From an uncultured Lachnospiraceae bacterium (GTDB taxonomy: Bacteria > Bacillota > Clostridia > Lachnospirales > Lachnospiraceae): a DNA stretch of 64,000 bases. The stretch covers positions 1 to 64,000 of the forward strand of contig CAJUIP010000009.1 of the NCBI GenBank assembly GCA_910586315.1, written 5' to 3'. This document shows positions 34,482-43,268 of the stretch, one piece after another. The notes below the pieces were generated by a model. It did not search any database. It was given only the letters and a program-made list of their open reading frames with translations, and was not told the origin of the DNA. Position numbers and translations under genes: made by a program. The number at the start of each line of letters is the position of its first letter. Position 1 is the first letter of the stretch.

Positions 34482-34882
34482 AATATATGCTGGATACAAG
34501 CATTTGCATATATGCAATCAAGTGTAGGTCAGAGGCAGTAATAAAAAGATTTTTGGAGCATGATCCAGATGAGATGTGCATCTCGGTGATTACTTATGCG
34601 GAGTTAATGCATGGGGTTGAAAAAAGCCAGGCAAAAGAAAGGAATCGGATTGCAATGACACTTTTTCTCTCCCCGATTACGATTCTGGACTTTAGCAGTA
34701 ATGCTGCGGAAGAATATGGCCGTGTCAGGGCGGAACTTGAAAAGAAGGGGGCTTCTATTGGTCCAATGGATATGCTTATTGCGGGGCATGCGAGAGCAGA
34801 GGGGGTTACACTTGTGACAAGTAACATAAGAGAGCTTTATCGAGTGGAAAATCTGGATGTGGAAAATTGGGCTTCAGAATAA
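34478..34882 (+). CDS. vapC: VapC-type PIN ribonuclease toxin
   Basis: A 134-residue PIN-domain toxin. Asp6 (MLDTSICIYA), Glu42 (ISVITYAELMHG) and the Asp of SIGPMDMLIAGHA near 97 are the three acidic metal ligands, all present, so it looks active. VapC enzymes cut tRNA or other RNA when free of VapB. A second, unrelated PIN toxin pair lies at the left edge of the window. Confidence 0.93.
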   Translation: MKYMLDTSICIYAIKCRSEAVIKRFLEHDPDEMCISVITYAELMHGVEKSQAKERNRIAMTLFLSPITILDFSSNAAEEYGRVRAELEKKGASIGPMDMLIAGHARAEGVTLVTSNIRELYRVENLDVENWASE

Positions 34883-34991
34883 TTAGGGACAGCGTGACGA
34901 AATCTATTTTCGCAGCAAGTCAGATATTTATTTCGAGAGAAATGTACCCGGCAGCAGCCCCAAAATCATACTTTAGGGAGGGAATTGTGTT

Positions 34992-35342
34992 ATGAAAGTA
35001 ACGATAGCAGAACTGGAAGCTTATTTACTTGAACGTTACAGTAATGGCGGGAACGAACAAAGCTTATTTATGAAACTTGTAGAAGAGATTGGTGAAGTGG
35101 CCGAAGTTCTAAATAAAAAAGCAGGAAGGAAAAAGTCAGACAGCGGAGAAGATTTACAGGTTCAACTGGGTGATGAACTGGCGGATGTGATACATTACGC
35201 GGTTGCCATTGCTGCACAAAATGGCCTTGATATGAATGAAATTATCATAGAAAAAGATAAAACAGCTTCTGTAAAATACAATCACAGAACAAATTTGAAA
35301 CAGTTTATCATGGATAAGAGGAGCGAGAAGCCAGATTGCTGA
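34992..35342 (+). CDS. MazG-like nucleotide pyrophosphohydrolase
   Basis: A 116-residue single-domain MazG-fold protein: KLVEEIGEVAEVLNKK near 28 and LGDELADVIHYAVAIA near 58 give the four acidic metal ligands (EExxE...ExxD). Such enzymes remove pyrophosphate from abnormal or excess nucleotides. It stands alone after vapBC, with GGGAGG upstream, and is AT-rich like its neighbour. Confidence 0.85.
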   Translation: MKVTIAELEAYLLERYSNGGNEQSLFMKLVEEIGEVAEVLNKKAGRKKSDSGEDLQVQLGDELADVIHYAVAIAAQNGLDMNEIIIEKDKTASVKYNHRTNLKQFIMDKRSEKPDC

Positions 35343-35486
35343 ATTGCTGCTTACATAGCAATAAATGCGTGTCTGGTTCTTGAATCCTGCTGCATATGAG
35401 CAGTGTTTTTAGTATTATTTTTATTATGCATCTTTTTTGATAATTATATAAAAATTGCACATTTTCACATACAATATACTTTTTGC

Positions 35487-35528
35487 CTCATGGGAAAGAC
35501 CTAACCGTAACAAGGCTTTTCCCATGAG
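35487..35528. terminator. Hairpin between mazG-like and SDR genes
   Basis: CTCATGGGAAA (35487-35497) and TTTCCCATGAG (35518-35528) form an 11-bp perfect stem, followed by ATAAAAAAC. It sits between two converging genes and may terminate both. The rest of 35343-35631 is AT-rich and shows no gene. Confidence 0.55.
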
Positions 35529-35631
35529 ATAAAAAACGGTATGTCAATGATATTTAGTATTTTTTAATATACATTAGAATTGATACTAAATGGATGATAT
35601 CCGTTGTTTCCTTTTTTTCAGCTATTCTTCA

Positions 35632-36378
35632 TTAGGTCCTGGCAGCGCCGTCCACAGAAAGAATGGCTCCGCTCACATAGGAAGCCATGTCGCTGGCCAG
35701 GAAAAGGAACGCGTTGGCCACATCCTCGGGCAGTCCTACCCTTCCTAAGGGGATGGTCTGAATTAATGGTTTAATGACAGCATCGGGAAGGACTTTTACC
35801 ATATCAGTTTCTGTGACTCCCGGAGCTACGGCGTTGACGCGTATATGGTCTTTGCCAAGTTCCCGGGCCAGGGACTTGGTAATGCCGTTTACGGCAAACT
35901 TACTGGCTGGATATCCCACGCCGGAGGGCTGGCCATAGATGGAGACCATGGAGCTGGTGTTCAAAATTACGCCGCCGCCCTGTCCTTTCATGATTTTTGC
36001 TGCTTCCTGAGAGGCATAAAGAACCGAGAGAACGTTGAGGTTCATGATTTTTTCAAATTCTTCCGGTTTGTAGTCATAAAGTGGAGAGCTCTGGGAAATT
36101 CCTGCATTGTTTACAAGAATATCCAAAGAACCATAAGATTCCACGATTTTTGAAAATGCGGAGGCGATTTCTCTGGGATTGTTTAAATCCGGGGCCATGC
36201 CATCCACATCCCAGGAAGGATTTTCCGCCTTCAAGGATTCCACCGCCTTTTGGGCCGTCTCTTTTCTGGAACCGAACAGAACTACCTTTGCGCCGTTCTC
36301 CAGATATTTTTTTACAATGGCGAGGCCAATGCCGCGGGTTCCTCCGGTAACAACAGCTACTTTGTCTTTTAATAACAT
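35632..36378 (-). CDS. SDR-family oxidoreductase (FabG-like)
   Basis: A 248-residue classical short-chain dehydrogenase: VAVVTGGTRGIGLAIVKKYL near 8, ILVNNAGIS near 85, catalytic Ser near 139 and YPASKFAVNGITKSLAREL near 154, and a C-terminal SYVSGAILSVDGA. Full length. The gene is single and its substrate cannot be told; the sequence is generic enough for 3-oxoacyl-ACP reductase or a sugar/alcohol dehydrogenase. Confidence 0.88.
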   Translation of the reverse strand: MLLKDKVAVVTGGTRGIGLAIVKKYLENGAKVVLFGSRKETAQKAVESLKAENPSWDVDGMAPDLNNPREIASAFSKIVESYGSLDILVNNAGISQSSPLYDYKPEEFEKIMNLNVLSVLYASQEAAKIMKGQGGGVILNTSSMVSIYGQPSGVGYPASKFAVNGITKSLARELGKDHIRVNAVAPGVTETDMVKVLPDAVIKPLIQTIPLGRVGLPEDVANAFLFLASDMASYVSGAILSVDGAART

Positions 36379-36698
36379 AAAATACCTCCTATTTATTTAC
36401 GTCCGGGTCCTGCAGTGCAGATCTCGGTTTCGCTTCGGATTCTATTATATCATGTCTGCGACATGTTATGCTCCGCAGGATGCACGCGATTCGCCAGGAA
36501 ATACACAAGAACTGCCATGTCTAGTGTAGTGTATCATGTTCTTTTCAATTCATCAACAGCATATTTTATTTTTCCGGGCTTTTTCCAGGCCGCCTCCACA
36601 GGGATTGTTCTGTTTTCTTCAAAAACCGCGTGATCAGATGGGTACACTGGCAAAATGCCAGCGTAATCATTCCGTATTCTCCATAAAACCGAAGAGTT
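36379..36698. other. AT-rich intergenic region, no gene recognised
   Basis: 320 bases between the SDR gene and the DUF4405-type gene. It contains a minus-strand TATAAT (36444-36449) beside a short palindrome CATGTC-TGC-GACATG (36451-36465), a possible promoter/operator for the SDR gene. Small open frames on both strands have no start context and resemble nothing known. Confidence 0.4.
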
Positions 36699-37259
36699 TC
36701 AAAAGGCGGATTCCCTTTCGCAAGAAGCAGCATATTTCTCCACAGACTGCTCTTTGCAAAAGGTTGCAAAACATATGATTCCCATCACCATTACCAATAG
36801 AAAAAGCAGATAATAAGCATAGCCAAAAATTGAATCATCTGCTTTTTTCCGGAGCCTTTCGAATGGAGCATGCGTGTGTAAGCCCGTATGGAACAGCATG
36901 AGTACAAATCCCCACGCTGTGGAAAAGCTATGGAGGGTCCGGGCAAAGTATGTTGTGATAAATGGAGAGAAGCCAAAAACATCTCCCGACATCATCACGG
37001 AGCTGATTATCATCCCAATCATAGCTGCGAAGAGGAGAAGGTCAATTCCTGTTAAAAGTACTCTGAGCGGATAATAGTTCCCTTTTTTCAGACCACCGTA
37101 CCACCGCCCATTCAGAATGTGGTGCAGCGCGGACAGGGCAAACAGAGTGCAGCCCAGCACGCCATGCAGGAATAGTCCTCGTCCGGCCCGGTAACTCATT
37201 AAATAAACAAAGATGAGATACATCACCACATCTGTCAAAACTTTGATTTTACGTTTCAT
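36699..37259 (-). CDS. DUF4405-type membrane cytochrome-like protein
   Basis: A 186-residue membrane protein with four or five helices. Histidines fit heme ligation: GVLGCTLFALSALHHILNGRWY near 40 (HH pair) and HSFSTAWGFVLMLFHTGLHTH near 108. This pattern matches the DUF4405 group of small cytochrome-b-like proteins. The start is MKRKIKVL at 37259, right behind the stop of the SUMF1-flavodoxin gene, so the two are co-translated. An electron path between the membrane heme and the extracellular flavodoxin is plausible. Confidence 0.75.
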   Translation of the reverse strand: MKRKIKVLTDVVMYLIFVYLMSYRAGRGLFLHGVLGCTLFALSALHHILNGRWYGGLKKGNYYPLRVLLTGIDLLLFAAMIGMIISSVMMSGDVFGFSPFITTYFARTLHSFSTAWGFVLMLFHTGLHTHAPFERLRKKADDSIFGYAYYLLFLLVMVMGIICFATFCKEQSVEKYAASCERESAF

Positions 37260-37260
37260 A

Positions 37261-38763
37261 CTACCTTGCCTCAATTCCATTTGAGATGAGCCATTCGTTC
37301 AAATTGTGGGAAAGACCGCTCCCGCCTGAATACTCGTATTCAAAGCCCTGACCTACATAAGCCCCTGCCGCCATTTTGGACAGGTCAGATATACTGTCTC
37401 CGAATCGGGTGCCGCCGTTGCTGCTGAATGGAAGAATGACCTTACCCGAGAAATCATATTCCTCTAAGAATGTAAATACCGGCATCGGCATAGTGCTCCA
37501 CCATGTCGGATAACCCAGAATCATTACATCGTATTGTTCCATGTTCTCCACATGGCTTGCCAGTACCGGATGAACATTATGATTCAAATCAGCCTGTGAT
37601 ACCTCATAAATATTTCCGTGATACGGATGTTCCATCTGGATTTCAAACAGGTCGCCGCCAGTCATATCCGCAATCATCTGCGCTCCGTTTTCCGTATTGC
37701 CGGAGTAGGAGAAGTAGGCCACTAAAATACGAGGATTTTCCGGTATTTGAATATTCAGAGAATATGTGGTTTCTGCTGTTCCTTCCCCCGGTTCTGCATT
37801 TCTGGCAATGCGGAATCCCGTATTTTGTTCTATGGTGTCCGGCGTTGCAGCGGAGCGGTAGGCGCTGCGTAGCTGCTTGGCAAAATCATTATACCCTCCG
37901 CCCCGGTTTACCCGCAAAGAGCCGCTCCGTACACCAACGGGATCTGTCGTCTGCGTCATATCATATTCCCCGTAATAGTCAAAACACCATTCCGACACAT
38001 TGCCGTACATATTGTACAGTCCGAACTGATTGGGAGATAAACTGTCTACCGCAATCGTTTCTCCTCGGTTTCTGCTGGTAACCACGGCTGAGTCGTGGTG
38101 ATTTACATAATTTTCTTCGATGAGATACGGATAGCTGCCTTCAAAATTCGCATTGTCGCTGGTAATCTGATTCCCGTCATGGAATACCGTGGTTGTATTT
38201 GCTCTTGCCGCATACTCCCATTCTGCCTCCGTAGGAAGGCGGTAGCCGTTTGCGCTTCTGTCCCAGCTTACTGTATTTCCCTCTACCGTATAAACCGGAG
38301 TAAGACCACGGCTTTCACTTAGAGCGTTGCAATACGTAACCGCGTCATACCATGTCACACATTCTACCGGAAGATGCTCCCCTCTGAAATAGCTGGGATT
38401 TTCACCCATAACCGTCTCGTAGTCGCTCTGTGTAACCTCATAAGGATCAAGATAAAAGCTGCTGACTGTTACATCATGCTGTGCTTCATCTTCCTGCCGC
38501 TGCCTTTCAGTTTCCGGGCTTCCCATAGAAAATGTTCCGCCAGAGATGAAAACAAAGCCGTCTGAAATGTTTGCCGGTTTATCATTTTCTGCTGCTTCCG
38601 CTCCGGACGATGCTGCAGAATATCCCGTGTTCTCTGCCTGCGTAGTTTCCGGTCTTTGTTCCCCGCCTCTCGTAAAAAAATAAATGCCTGTCCCAACTGC
38701 TGCCAAACACACAATCGTTGCAGCCAGGGTTATCATTTTTGCTTTCTCCTGAGATTTCATCAC
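37261..38763 (-). CDS. Secreted SUMF1 (FGE-sulfatase)-flavodoxin fusion protein
   Basis: A 500-residue protein in three parts. A membrane-anchor helix spans residues 9-31 and a Ser/Ala/Glu-rich linker follows. Residues about 68-325 are a SUMF1/formylglycine-generating-enzyme-like domain (FVFISGGTFSMGSPE, LPTEAEWEYAARA, YNMYGNVSEWCFDYY, RVNRGGGYNDF). Residues about 345-500 are a flavodoxin (ILVAYFSYSGNTENGAQMIA phosphate loop, LGYPTWWSTMPMPVFTFLE). The paired cysteines of true formylglycine-generating enzymes are absent after RVNRGG, so the SUMF1 part is probably not that enzyme. Flavodoxins are normally cytoplasmic; this one should face outward. Paired with the heme-type membrane protein at 36699. 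Confidence 0.85.
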   Translation of the reverse strand: MMKSQEKAKMITLAATIVCLAAVGTGIYFFTRGGEQRPETTQAENTGYSAASSGAEAAENDKPANISDGFVFISGGTFSMGSPETERQRQEDEAQHDVTVSSFYLDPYEVTQSDYETVMGENPSYFRGEHLPVECVTWYDAVTYCNALSESRGLTPVYTVEGNTVSWDRSANGYRLPTEAEWEYAARANTTTVFHDGNQITSDNANFEGSYPYLIEENYVNHHDSAVVTSRNRGETIAVDSLSPNQFGLYNMYGNVSEWCFDYYGEYDMTQTTDPVGVRSGSLRVNRGGGYNDFAKQLRSAYRSAATPDTIEQNTGFRIARNAEPGEGTAETTYSLNIQIPENPRILVAYFSYSGNTENGAQMIADMTGGDLFEIQMEHPYHGNIYEVSQADLNHNVHPVLASHVENMEQYDVMILGYPTWWSTMPMPVFTFLEEYDFSGKVILPFSSNGGTRFGDSISDLSKMAAGAYVGQGFEYEYSGGSGLSHNLNEWLISNGIEAR

Positions 38764-39045
38764 TATGTCCTCCTTCTTTAATCGTCAACGCTTCCATTTC
38801 CTTAAACGGAAAGTCTTTTACCGGCGATTTTTCGATATATAAAAAATGCAGGCATCCTGTTCAAGACACCTACATTATAATTCCAGGCATACAAATATGT
38901 CTAATGCCTGTATTAAATTATGATAAATGCTTAAGTTGCATTTTTAGTGCATGCAATTATATTCCTTTATATCATATCTCGTACCATCTTTTTTCAGCCT
39001 CGAATATAGCTCAGCGGCTTCACAAACACTCTGCAAAAAATCTTC

Positions 39046-39441
39046 CTAACTTAAACACCATTGTGCAATACTTTCAATCAATTTTGTAGGTAATACTCTA
39101 TCATAAGGAAAATATATGGCATTTTTCTTAGTGACAAAATTGTTTAACTCTAATGAAAACCTTTCCATAGCTGCATCCCCTACATAAAAACTGATGTGGT
39201 TTTTACAAGCAGAAAACGATATGGATTTTCCTTCCTTTTCATAATACGGCATACTCCATAATATACGCTCGTTTACACCTGGAACACTATTTTGTAATAT
39301 AATCATCATTTCTGTTAAGCGGGTCTGTGTTTCTATGGGTTGTGAATTTATATATTCTAATACTGTTTTAGGCGCTTTCCCACAATAATGACTTTGATTT
39401 GTTCTTTTAAACTCTCTCCCGCATTTTGGACATATCCACAT
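39046..39441 (-). CDS. DUF1801-type protein with N-terminal zinc ribbon
   Basis: A 131-residue protein. MWICPKCGREFKRTNQSHYCG at the N-terminus is a small zinc-ribbon (two Cys pairs or Cys2-His-Cys); residues about 25-131 match the DUF1801/YdhG-like fold (RILWSMPYYEKEGKSISFSACKNHISFY). Members are sometimes called iron chaperones, with weak evidence. The start at 39441 has GGAGG upstream. Single gene in an AT-rich patch; 38764-39045 next to it shows nothing. Confidence 0.75.
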   Translation of the reverse strand: MWICPKCGREFKRTNQSHYCGKAPKTVLEYINSQPIETQTRLTEMMIILQNSVPGVNERILWSMPYYEKEGKSISFSACKNHISFYVGDAAMERFSLELNNFVTKKNAIYFPYDRVLPTKLIESIAQWCLS

Positions 39442-39677
39442 ATTCCGTTTCCTCCACAAATCGGATTTTATTGCTCTGCATCTTTCCATTATACCACGAT
39501 TCCGGGAGTGCGGAAATAGGGAGTTTCTGCGGGATTTTTCTGTGGAAAAGTCCCGGAATGAAAAATATCGTTATATTGCAGGTCAGCAAACTTACGGATG
39601 GCGGCCGCCTGCCAATGAACCGTTTGAGATTTTTTTTCATATACTAATTACACGAAAAAAGTAAAAGGAGAAGAGCA

Positions 39678-40472
39678 TTGGCAGTGATGAGAAAAGTAAT
39701 CATAGATGCAGGGCACGGCGGAGAGGAGCCGGGGGCCATATATAATGGGAGGCAGGAGAAAAATGATACGCTCCAGCTGGCTTTCGATGTGGGAAATGCC
39801 CTGGAGCGCCGGGGAATTCAGGTGGCCTATACCAGAGTGAACGATGTGTATGACAGTCCCTATGAAAAGGCCATGATGGGAAATCAGTCCGGTGCGGACC
39901 TGTTCCTATCTCTTCATCGGAATGCCATGCCGGTGCCGGGGACAGCCTCCGGTGTTGAGAGCCTGGTATATTCCGATGGGGGAACAGCGGCACTGTTTGG
40001 AAAAAATATTGATGAGGCGCTGGCATCAGTGGGCTGGACGGACCTTGGAGTGAAGGAACGGCCGGGTCTTGTGGTGTTAAGGCGAACGAAAATGCCGGCG
40101 GTCTTAGTGGAAGCCGGATTCATTGACAGCGAGAAGGACAATGCATTCTTTGACGCCAATATGGCGGCTACGGCGGATGCCATTGCTGATGGAATTGTAA
40201 AGACCTTTGAGGAGCTGGAAAGGAGAGTGCCTGTGTCCGGGGAGGAGCCGGGCTTTTATCTGGTGCAGACAGGAATTTACCGCCTGCGCTCCAATGCCGA
40301 GCGGGAGCTTTCAGAACTCAGAGCCCAGGGCTTCCCGGCCTTTTTGACCGCCAGAGATAATCTTTATTATGTCCGGGCGGGAGCGTTCCGGGAGCTTGAC
40401 AGCGCGGCTGCCATGGAACGTCGTCTGAGAAATCTGGGATACAACACAATTATTGTGAAAAGCGGCCAATAA
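39678..40472 (+). CDS. N-acetylmuramoyl-L-alanine amidase with SPOR domain
   Basis: A 264-residue cell-wall hydrolase. Residues about 4-178 are an amidase_3 domain: VIIDAGHGGEEPGA (zinc His), LFLSLHRNAMP (second His), VLVEAGFIDSEKDN (catalytic Glu). Residues about 190-264 are a SPOR repeat domain that binds glycan stripped of peptides. No signal peptide is seen, unusual for such an enzyme. TTG at 39678 is 7 bases after AAAGGAG and is the better start; the ATG at 39687 is too far from that site. Confidence 0.9.
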   Translation: MAVMRKVIIDAGHGGEEPGAIYNGRQEKNDTLQLAFDVGNALERRGIQVAYTRVNDVYDSPYEKAMMGNQSGADLFLSLHRNAMPVPGTASGVESLVYSDGGTAALFGKNIDEALASVGWTDLGVKERPGLVVLRRTKMPAVLVEAGFIDSEKDNAFFDANMAATADAIADGIVKTFEELERRVPVSGEEPGFYLVQTGIYRLRSNAERELSELRAQGFPAFLTARDNLYYVRAGAFRELDSAAAMERRLRNLGYNTIIVKSGQ

Positions 40473-40535
40473 AGGGCCGATAAAGGGATAAAAAAGACTT
40501 AAGTTTTCCAGAAAAATATGGTATGATGGAATTGC

Positions 40536-40609
40536 ACCCATAGGGGGCATTTCGCAATACATGCCCTTCGGGCGGGAGTCCGGCTTTTGCCGGACGGCAG
40601 AGCATAAGA
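40536..40609 (+). repeat. Dispersed hairpin repeat, family 3 copy 1
   Basis: In the leader of the cytidylate-kinase-like gene. ATGCCCTTCGGGCGGG and the hairpin GTCCGGCTTTTGCCGGAC with GGCAGAGCAT recur at 45062-45133 in the same orientation with small changes. Contains at least two hairpins but no T-run. Confidence 0.7.
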
Positions 40610-40643
40610 TTTCAGTACAGAAGTGAAAGAAGGGGGCGTTTTT

Positions 40644-41285
40644 ATGGCAGGAGAAAATATGGTTATTACCATCGGCCGTCAGTACGGAAGCGGAGGAGCA
40701 GAAGTCGGAAAAAAGCTGGGGAAGCGGCTTGGCCTGAATGTCTATGACAAGGAGATTTTAAAAATGACCTCCGATGAGAGTGGCATCCGGGAAAGTTATT
40801 TCCATCTGGCTGATGAGAGGGCAGGAAACAGGCTGCTCTACAAAATTGTCCAGTCCATGATTCCGGAAAATACGTCTCCGTCTCTGGGAGCCGATCTGGT
40901 TTCCGCTGACAATCTGTTCCGGTTTCAGTCAGCGGTGATCCGCAAGCTGGCTCAGGAGGAGTCCTGCATTTTCGTAGGGCGCTGTGCGGATCATATCCTG
41001 GCCGGAATGGAAAAACTGGTGCGGGTGTTCGTCTATGCGGATATGGATGCCAGGGTGAAGAGAATCAGGGAAAAGGGATATTATGAAGATTCGGAGATAG
41101 TAAAAAACATCCGCCGTATGGATAAGGAACGCCGTGATTACCATAGATATTATACAGGAAAAGACTGGGAATGCTTTGATAATTATGACCTGATTCTGAA
41201 TTCTGCCAGAATCGGAACTGACGGATGCGTAGACTGCATTCTGGAGTACATGAAAATCCGCGGCTGTTCCCCCATTAATTCGTAG
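40644..41285 (+). CDS. Cytidylate-kinase-like protein
   Basis: A 213-residue P-loop protein of the cytidylate-kinase-like family common in clostridia: VITIGRQYGSGGAEVGKKLGKRL near 5 (GRxxGSGG loop), then YDKEIL, and later CIFVGRCADHIL near 112. It resembles CMP kinase but differs in the substrate lid, and true substrate is not known. Start at 40644 is 8 bases after AGGGGG. Confidence 0.85.
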   Translation: MAGENMVITIGRQYGSGGAEVGKKLGKRLGLNVYDKEILKMTSDESGIRESYFHLADERAGNRLLYKIVQSMIPENTSPSLGADLVSADNLFRFQSAVIRKLAQEESCIFVGRCADHILAGMEKLVRVFVYADMDARVKRIREKGYYEDSEIVKNIRRMDKERRDYHRYYTGKDWECFDNYDLILNSARIGTDGCVDCILEYMKIRGCSPINS

Positions 41286-41347
41286 GGAGAATGTACGGAA
41301 TGACAGCGGGTCGGGCCGTCCGCCGCCGCAGGCGATTCATGGGCATA

Positions 41348-41410
41348 GTTACTATTCACGGGAGGGGGGCATCTTCTTGCCCGAGTACCGCGGACAAACG
41401 AGTAACAGTT
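41348..41410 (+). repeat. Dispersed palindromic-ended repeat, copy C
   Basis: GTTACTATTCACGGGAGG followed by GGGCATCTTCTTGCCCG matches copy A (1634) closely, and the CGCGGACAA block is also shared. The right end is divergent. It lies between the cytidylate-kinase-like gene and its terminator. Confidence 0.7.
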
Positions 41411-41437
41411 GCGGGAATGAAAGGGACATGATAAAAT

Positions 41438-41473
41438 AAAGGCGGCTGCCATGATATGGCGGGCCGCCTTTTG
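41438..41473 (+). terminator. Intrinsic terminator
   Basis: AAAGGCGGC and GCCGCCTTTT close a stem whose inner part is GCCAT-GAT-ATGGC. A clear stop signal after the cytidylate-kinase-like gene. Confidence 0.8.
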
Positions 41474-41564
41474 ATATTACAGAAAATGATTAAAAGCTTG
41501 TTTATTTTTGAATTTATGGCGAAGAATAAATTTTTACCCTGCAAGGCGGCGGAAGGAGAACCTT

Positions 41565-42212
41565 ATGGAACACAAAAAAATACGCGCTGTGATTTTCGAC
41601 ATGGACGGCGTGATCGTAGACAGTGAAATTGTATATATGGACTATCTTTTGGAGTTTGCCAGAACAAAGAACCCAAAAGTGACAATGGAGGAGTTAAACC
41701 CTATGGTGGGCTTAAGCAGGAAGGACAGCTGGACCATCATGGAGAAGGCCATAAATAATGGAGAAAACTGGGAGGCGCTGCGGGACCAGTTTTCTGCTTT
41801 GGATATTTACAGCCAGGTGAATTATAAAAAAATTTTCCGGCCGGAAGCCCTTCATACAGCAAAGGAATTAAAAAGGAGGGGCTATGAAGTGGCCCTGGCA
41901 TCTTCCACAGGCCCGAAGCTCATCGCGAGAATCATAGAAGAAACAGGCATTCGTCCGGTGTTTGATCTGATTGTCAGCGGAAAGCAGTTTGCACAGAGTA
42001 AACCCAACCCGGAAATTTACCATTATACGGCCAAAACCTTAGGTCTTTCGGAGGAGGAGTGCTTCGTCGTTGAGGACTCGACCGTTGGAATTGCTGCGGC
42101 AAAAAGGGCAAATATGACTGTGGCCGCTTTAAGAGACGGGAGATTCGGTTTTGACCAGAGCCAGGCGGACTATCATATTGACCGGATTGATGAAATTTTA
42201 AATTATCTGTAA
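41565..42212 (+). CDS. HAD-family sugar-phosphatase/phosphomutase-like hydrolase
   Basis: A 215-residue HAD hydrolase with DFDMDGVIVDSEIVY-like motif I (VIFDMDGVIVDSE near 10), motif II (ALASSTGPKL near 110), and motif III/IV (QSKPNPEIYHYTAKTLGL; CFVVEDSTVGIAAAKRA). The alpha-helical cap before residue 90 fits the beta-phosphoglucomutase/phosphatase subgroup. Start at MEHKKIRAV, 41565, after GGAAGGAG. First of four close-packed genes. Confidence 0.88.
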   Translation: MEHKKIRAVIFDMDGVIVDSEIVYMDYLLEFARTKNPKVTMEELNPMVGLSRKDSWTIMEKAINNGENWEALRDQFSALDIYSQVNYKKIFRPEALHTAKELKRRGYEVALASSTGPKLIARIIEETGIRPVFDLIVSGKQFAQSKPNPEIYHYTAKTLGLSEEECFVVEDSTVGIAAAKRANMTVAALRDGRFGFDQSQADYHIDRIDEILNYL

Positions 42213-42226
42213 GGAAGGAGAAGGGA

Positions 42227-42586
42227 ATGGAAAAACAGGATTCTGTGGTGCTCTGCGGCGCCAGCTCCTATGAACAGAAATATTACTTTAATCAGCAGTT
42301 TAAAGCCCTTCCGGACCACATAAAGAAGGAGCTTCAGGTCATGTGCGTCCTGTTTACGGAGGATATCGGTGGAGTTTTAACTCTGGAATTTGCCCCGGAC
42401 GGAACTCTGGAATTTCGGGTGCAGGCGGATGACAACGATTATTTATTTGACGAAATTGGAAGCGAGCTGAAAATCCGCCGGTATCAGAGGGAGAAAAGGG
42501 AGCTCCTGGAGTCTCTGGAGTTATATTACCGGGTGATATTCCTTGGAGAGGAAGTGAGGGAATCAGATGAGAAAGAGGAAATATAG
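42227..42586 (+). CDS. Small conserved clostridial protein (DUF6145-like)
   Basis: A 119-residue soluble protein beginning VVLCGASSYEQKYYFNQQFK, with KELQVMCVLFTEDIGGVLTLEF near 38. It looks like an uncharacterised protein kept in Lachnospiraceae (probably DUF6145). Acidic, no membrane segments. It overlaps the next gene by 20 bases. Function unknown. Confidence 0.7.
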   Translation: MEKQDSVVLCGASSYEQKYYFNQQFKALPDHIKKELQVMCVLFTEDIGGVLTLEFAPDGTLEFRVQADDNDYLFDEIGSELKIRRYQREKRELLESLELYYRVIFLGEEVRESDEKEEI

Positions 42587-43268
42587 TAAAATATGTATGG
42601 GTGTTTTCCTTGCGGCGGCGTTTAGTTTCATGACAGCAGTAAAAGTGCCTGCTGCAAATTATGGACCGGGAGGAAATGAGCTGAACATTCAATTTGATTA
42701 CGATACTCAGGTCAACAATCCTGCCTATGACACGGGATGGAACGGCGGGACAGGCCCCGGGAATACGGGAAGCAATCCTTTAGGCGACAGAGAAAAGCTC
42801 GAGGAAAATATTTTTTCCGGCGGCCCCAATTCCGAGGCAGCCAAAAAGTATATGGAGGAAGAGGAGAACGCCTTCTACATCCACAGCACATACCGGGGAG
42901 GCACCTGGCAGAAACAGGAAAACGGTGCCTGGAAGCTTTTTAAGACAGACGGACAGCCGGTTTCCAGCGAATGGGCCTATGTGGACGGAAAAACGTATCT
43001 GATTGACATGTACGGCATGATGCAGACCGGATTCCAAAAGGTCAACGGCTGCTGGTATTACTTCAATAGTACGGGAGCCATGCAGACCGGATGGCTTTTA
43101 AAGGAAGGAAAGTACTATTTCCTGAACAGCGACGGCTCCATGGCCTATGGCTGGGTTAATTCTGCTGGAAAGTGGTACTATCTGGACAATAATACAGGAG
43201 TCATGCTGACGAATACGTATACCCCCGACGGACGATATGTAAGCGCGGAGGGGGAGTTGGTTCCATGA
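42567..43268 (+). CDS. Secreted protein with choline-binding-type wall repeats
   Basis: A 233-residue exported protein. Signal peptide about 1-29 (ICMGVFLAAAFSFMTAVKVPAA). After a Gly/Asn-rich stretch, residues about 105-230 hold five or so repeats of the form GxWYYFNSTGAMQTGWL (for example GCWYYFNSTGAMQTGW, GKYYFLNSDGSMAYGW), typical of choline- or wall-binding repeats. No enzyme domain is present. Its stop overlaps the dusB start by 4 bases. Confidence 0.88.
   Translation: MRKRKYSKICMGVFLAAAFSFMTAVKVPAANYGPGGNELNIQFDYDTQVNNPAYDTGWNGGTGPGNTGSNPLGDREKLEENIFSGGPNSEAAKKYMEEEENAFYIHSTYRGGTWQKQENGAWKLFKTDGQPVSSEWAYVDGKTYLIDMYGMMQTGFQKVNGCWYYFNSTGAMQTGWLLKEGKYYFLNSDGSMAYGWVNSAGKWYYLDNNTGVMLTNTYTPDGRYVSAEGELVP

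Noticed and set aside
36536..36778. Overlapping small frames on both strands (80 and 67 codons)
   Set aside because: No start context or recognisable domain, and partly inside the DUF4405-type gene.
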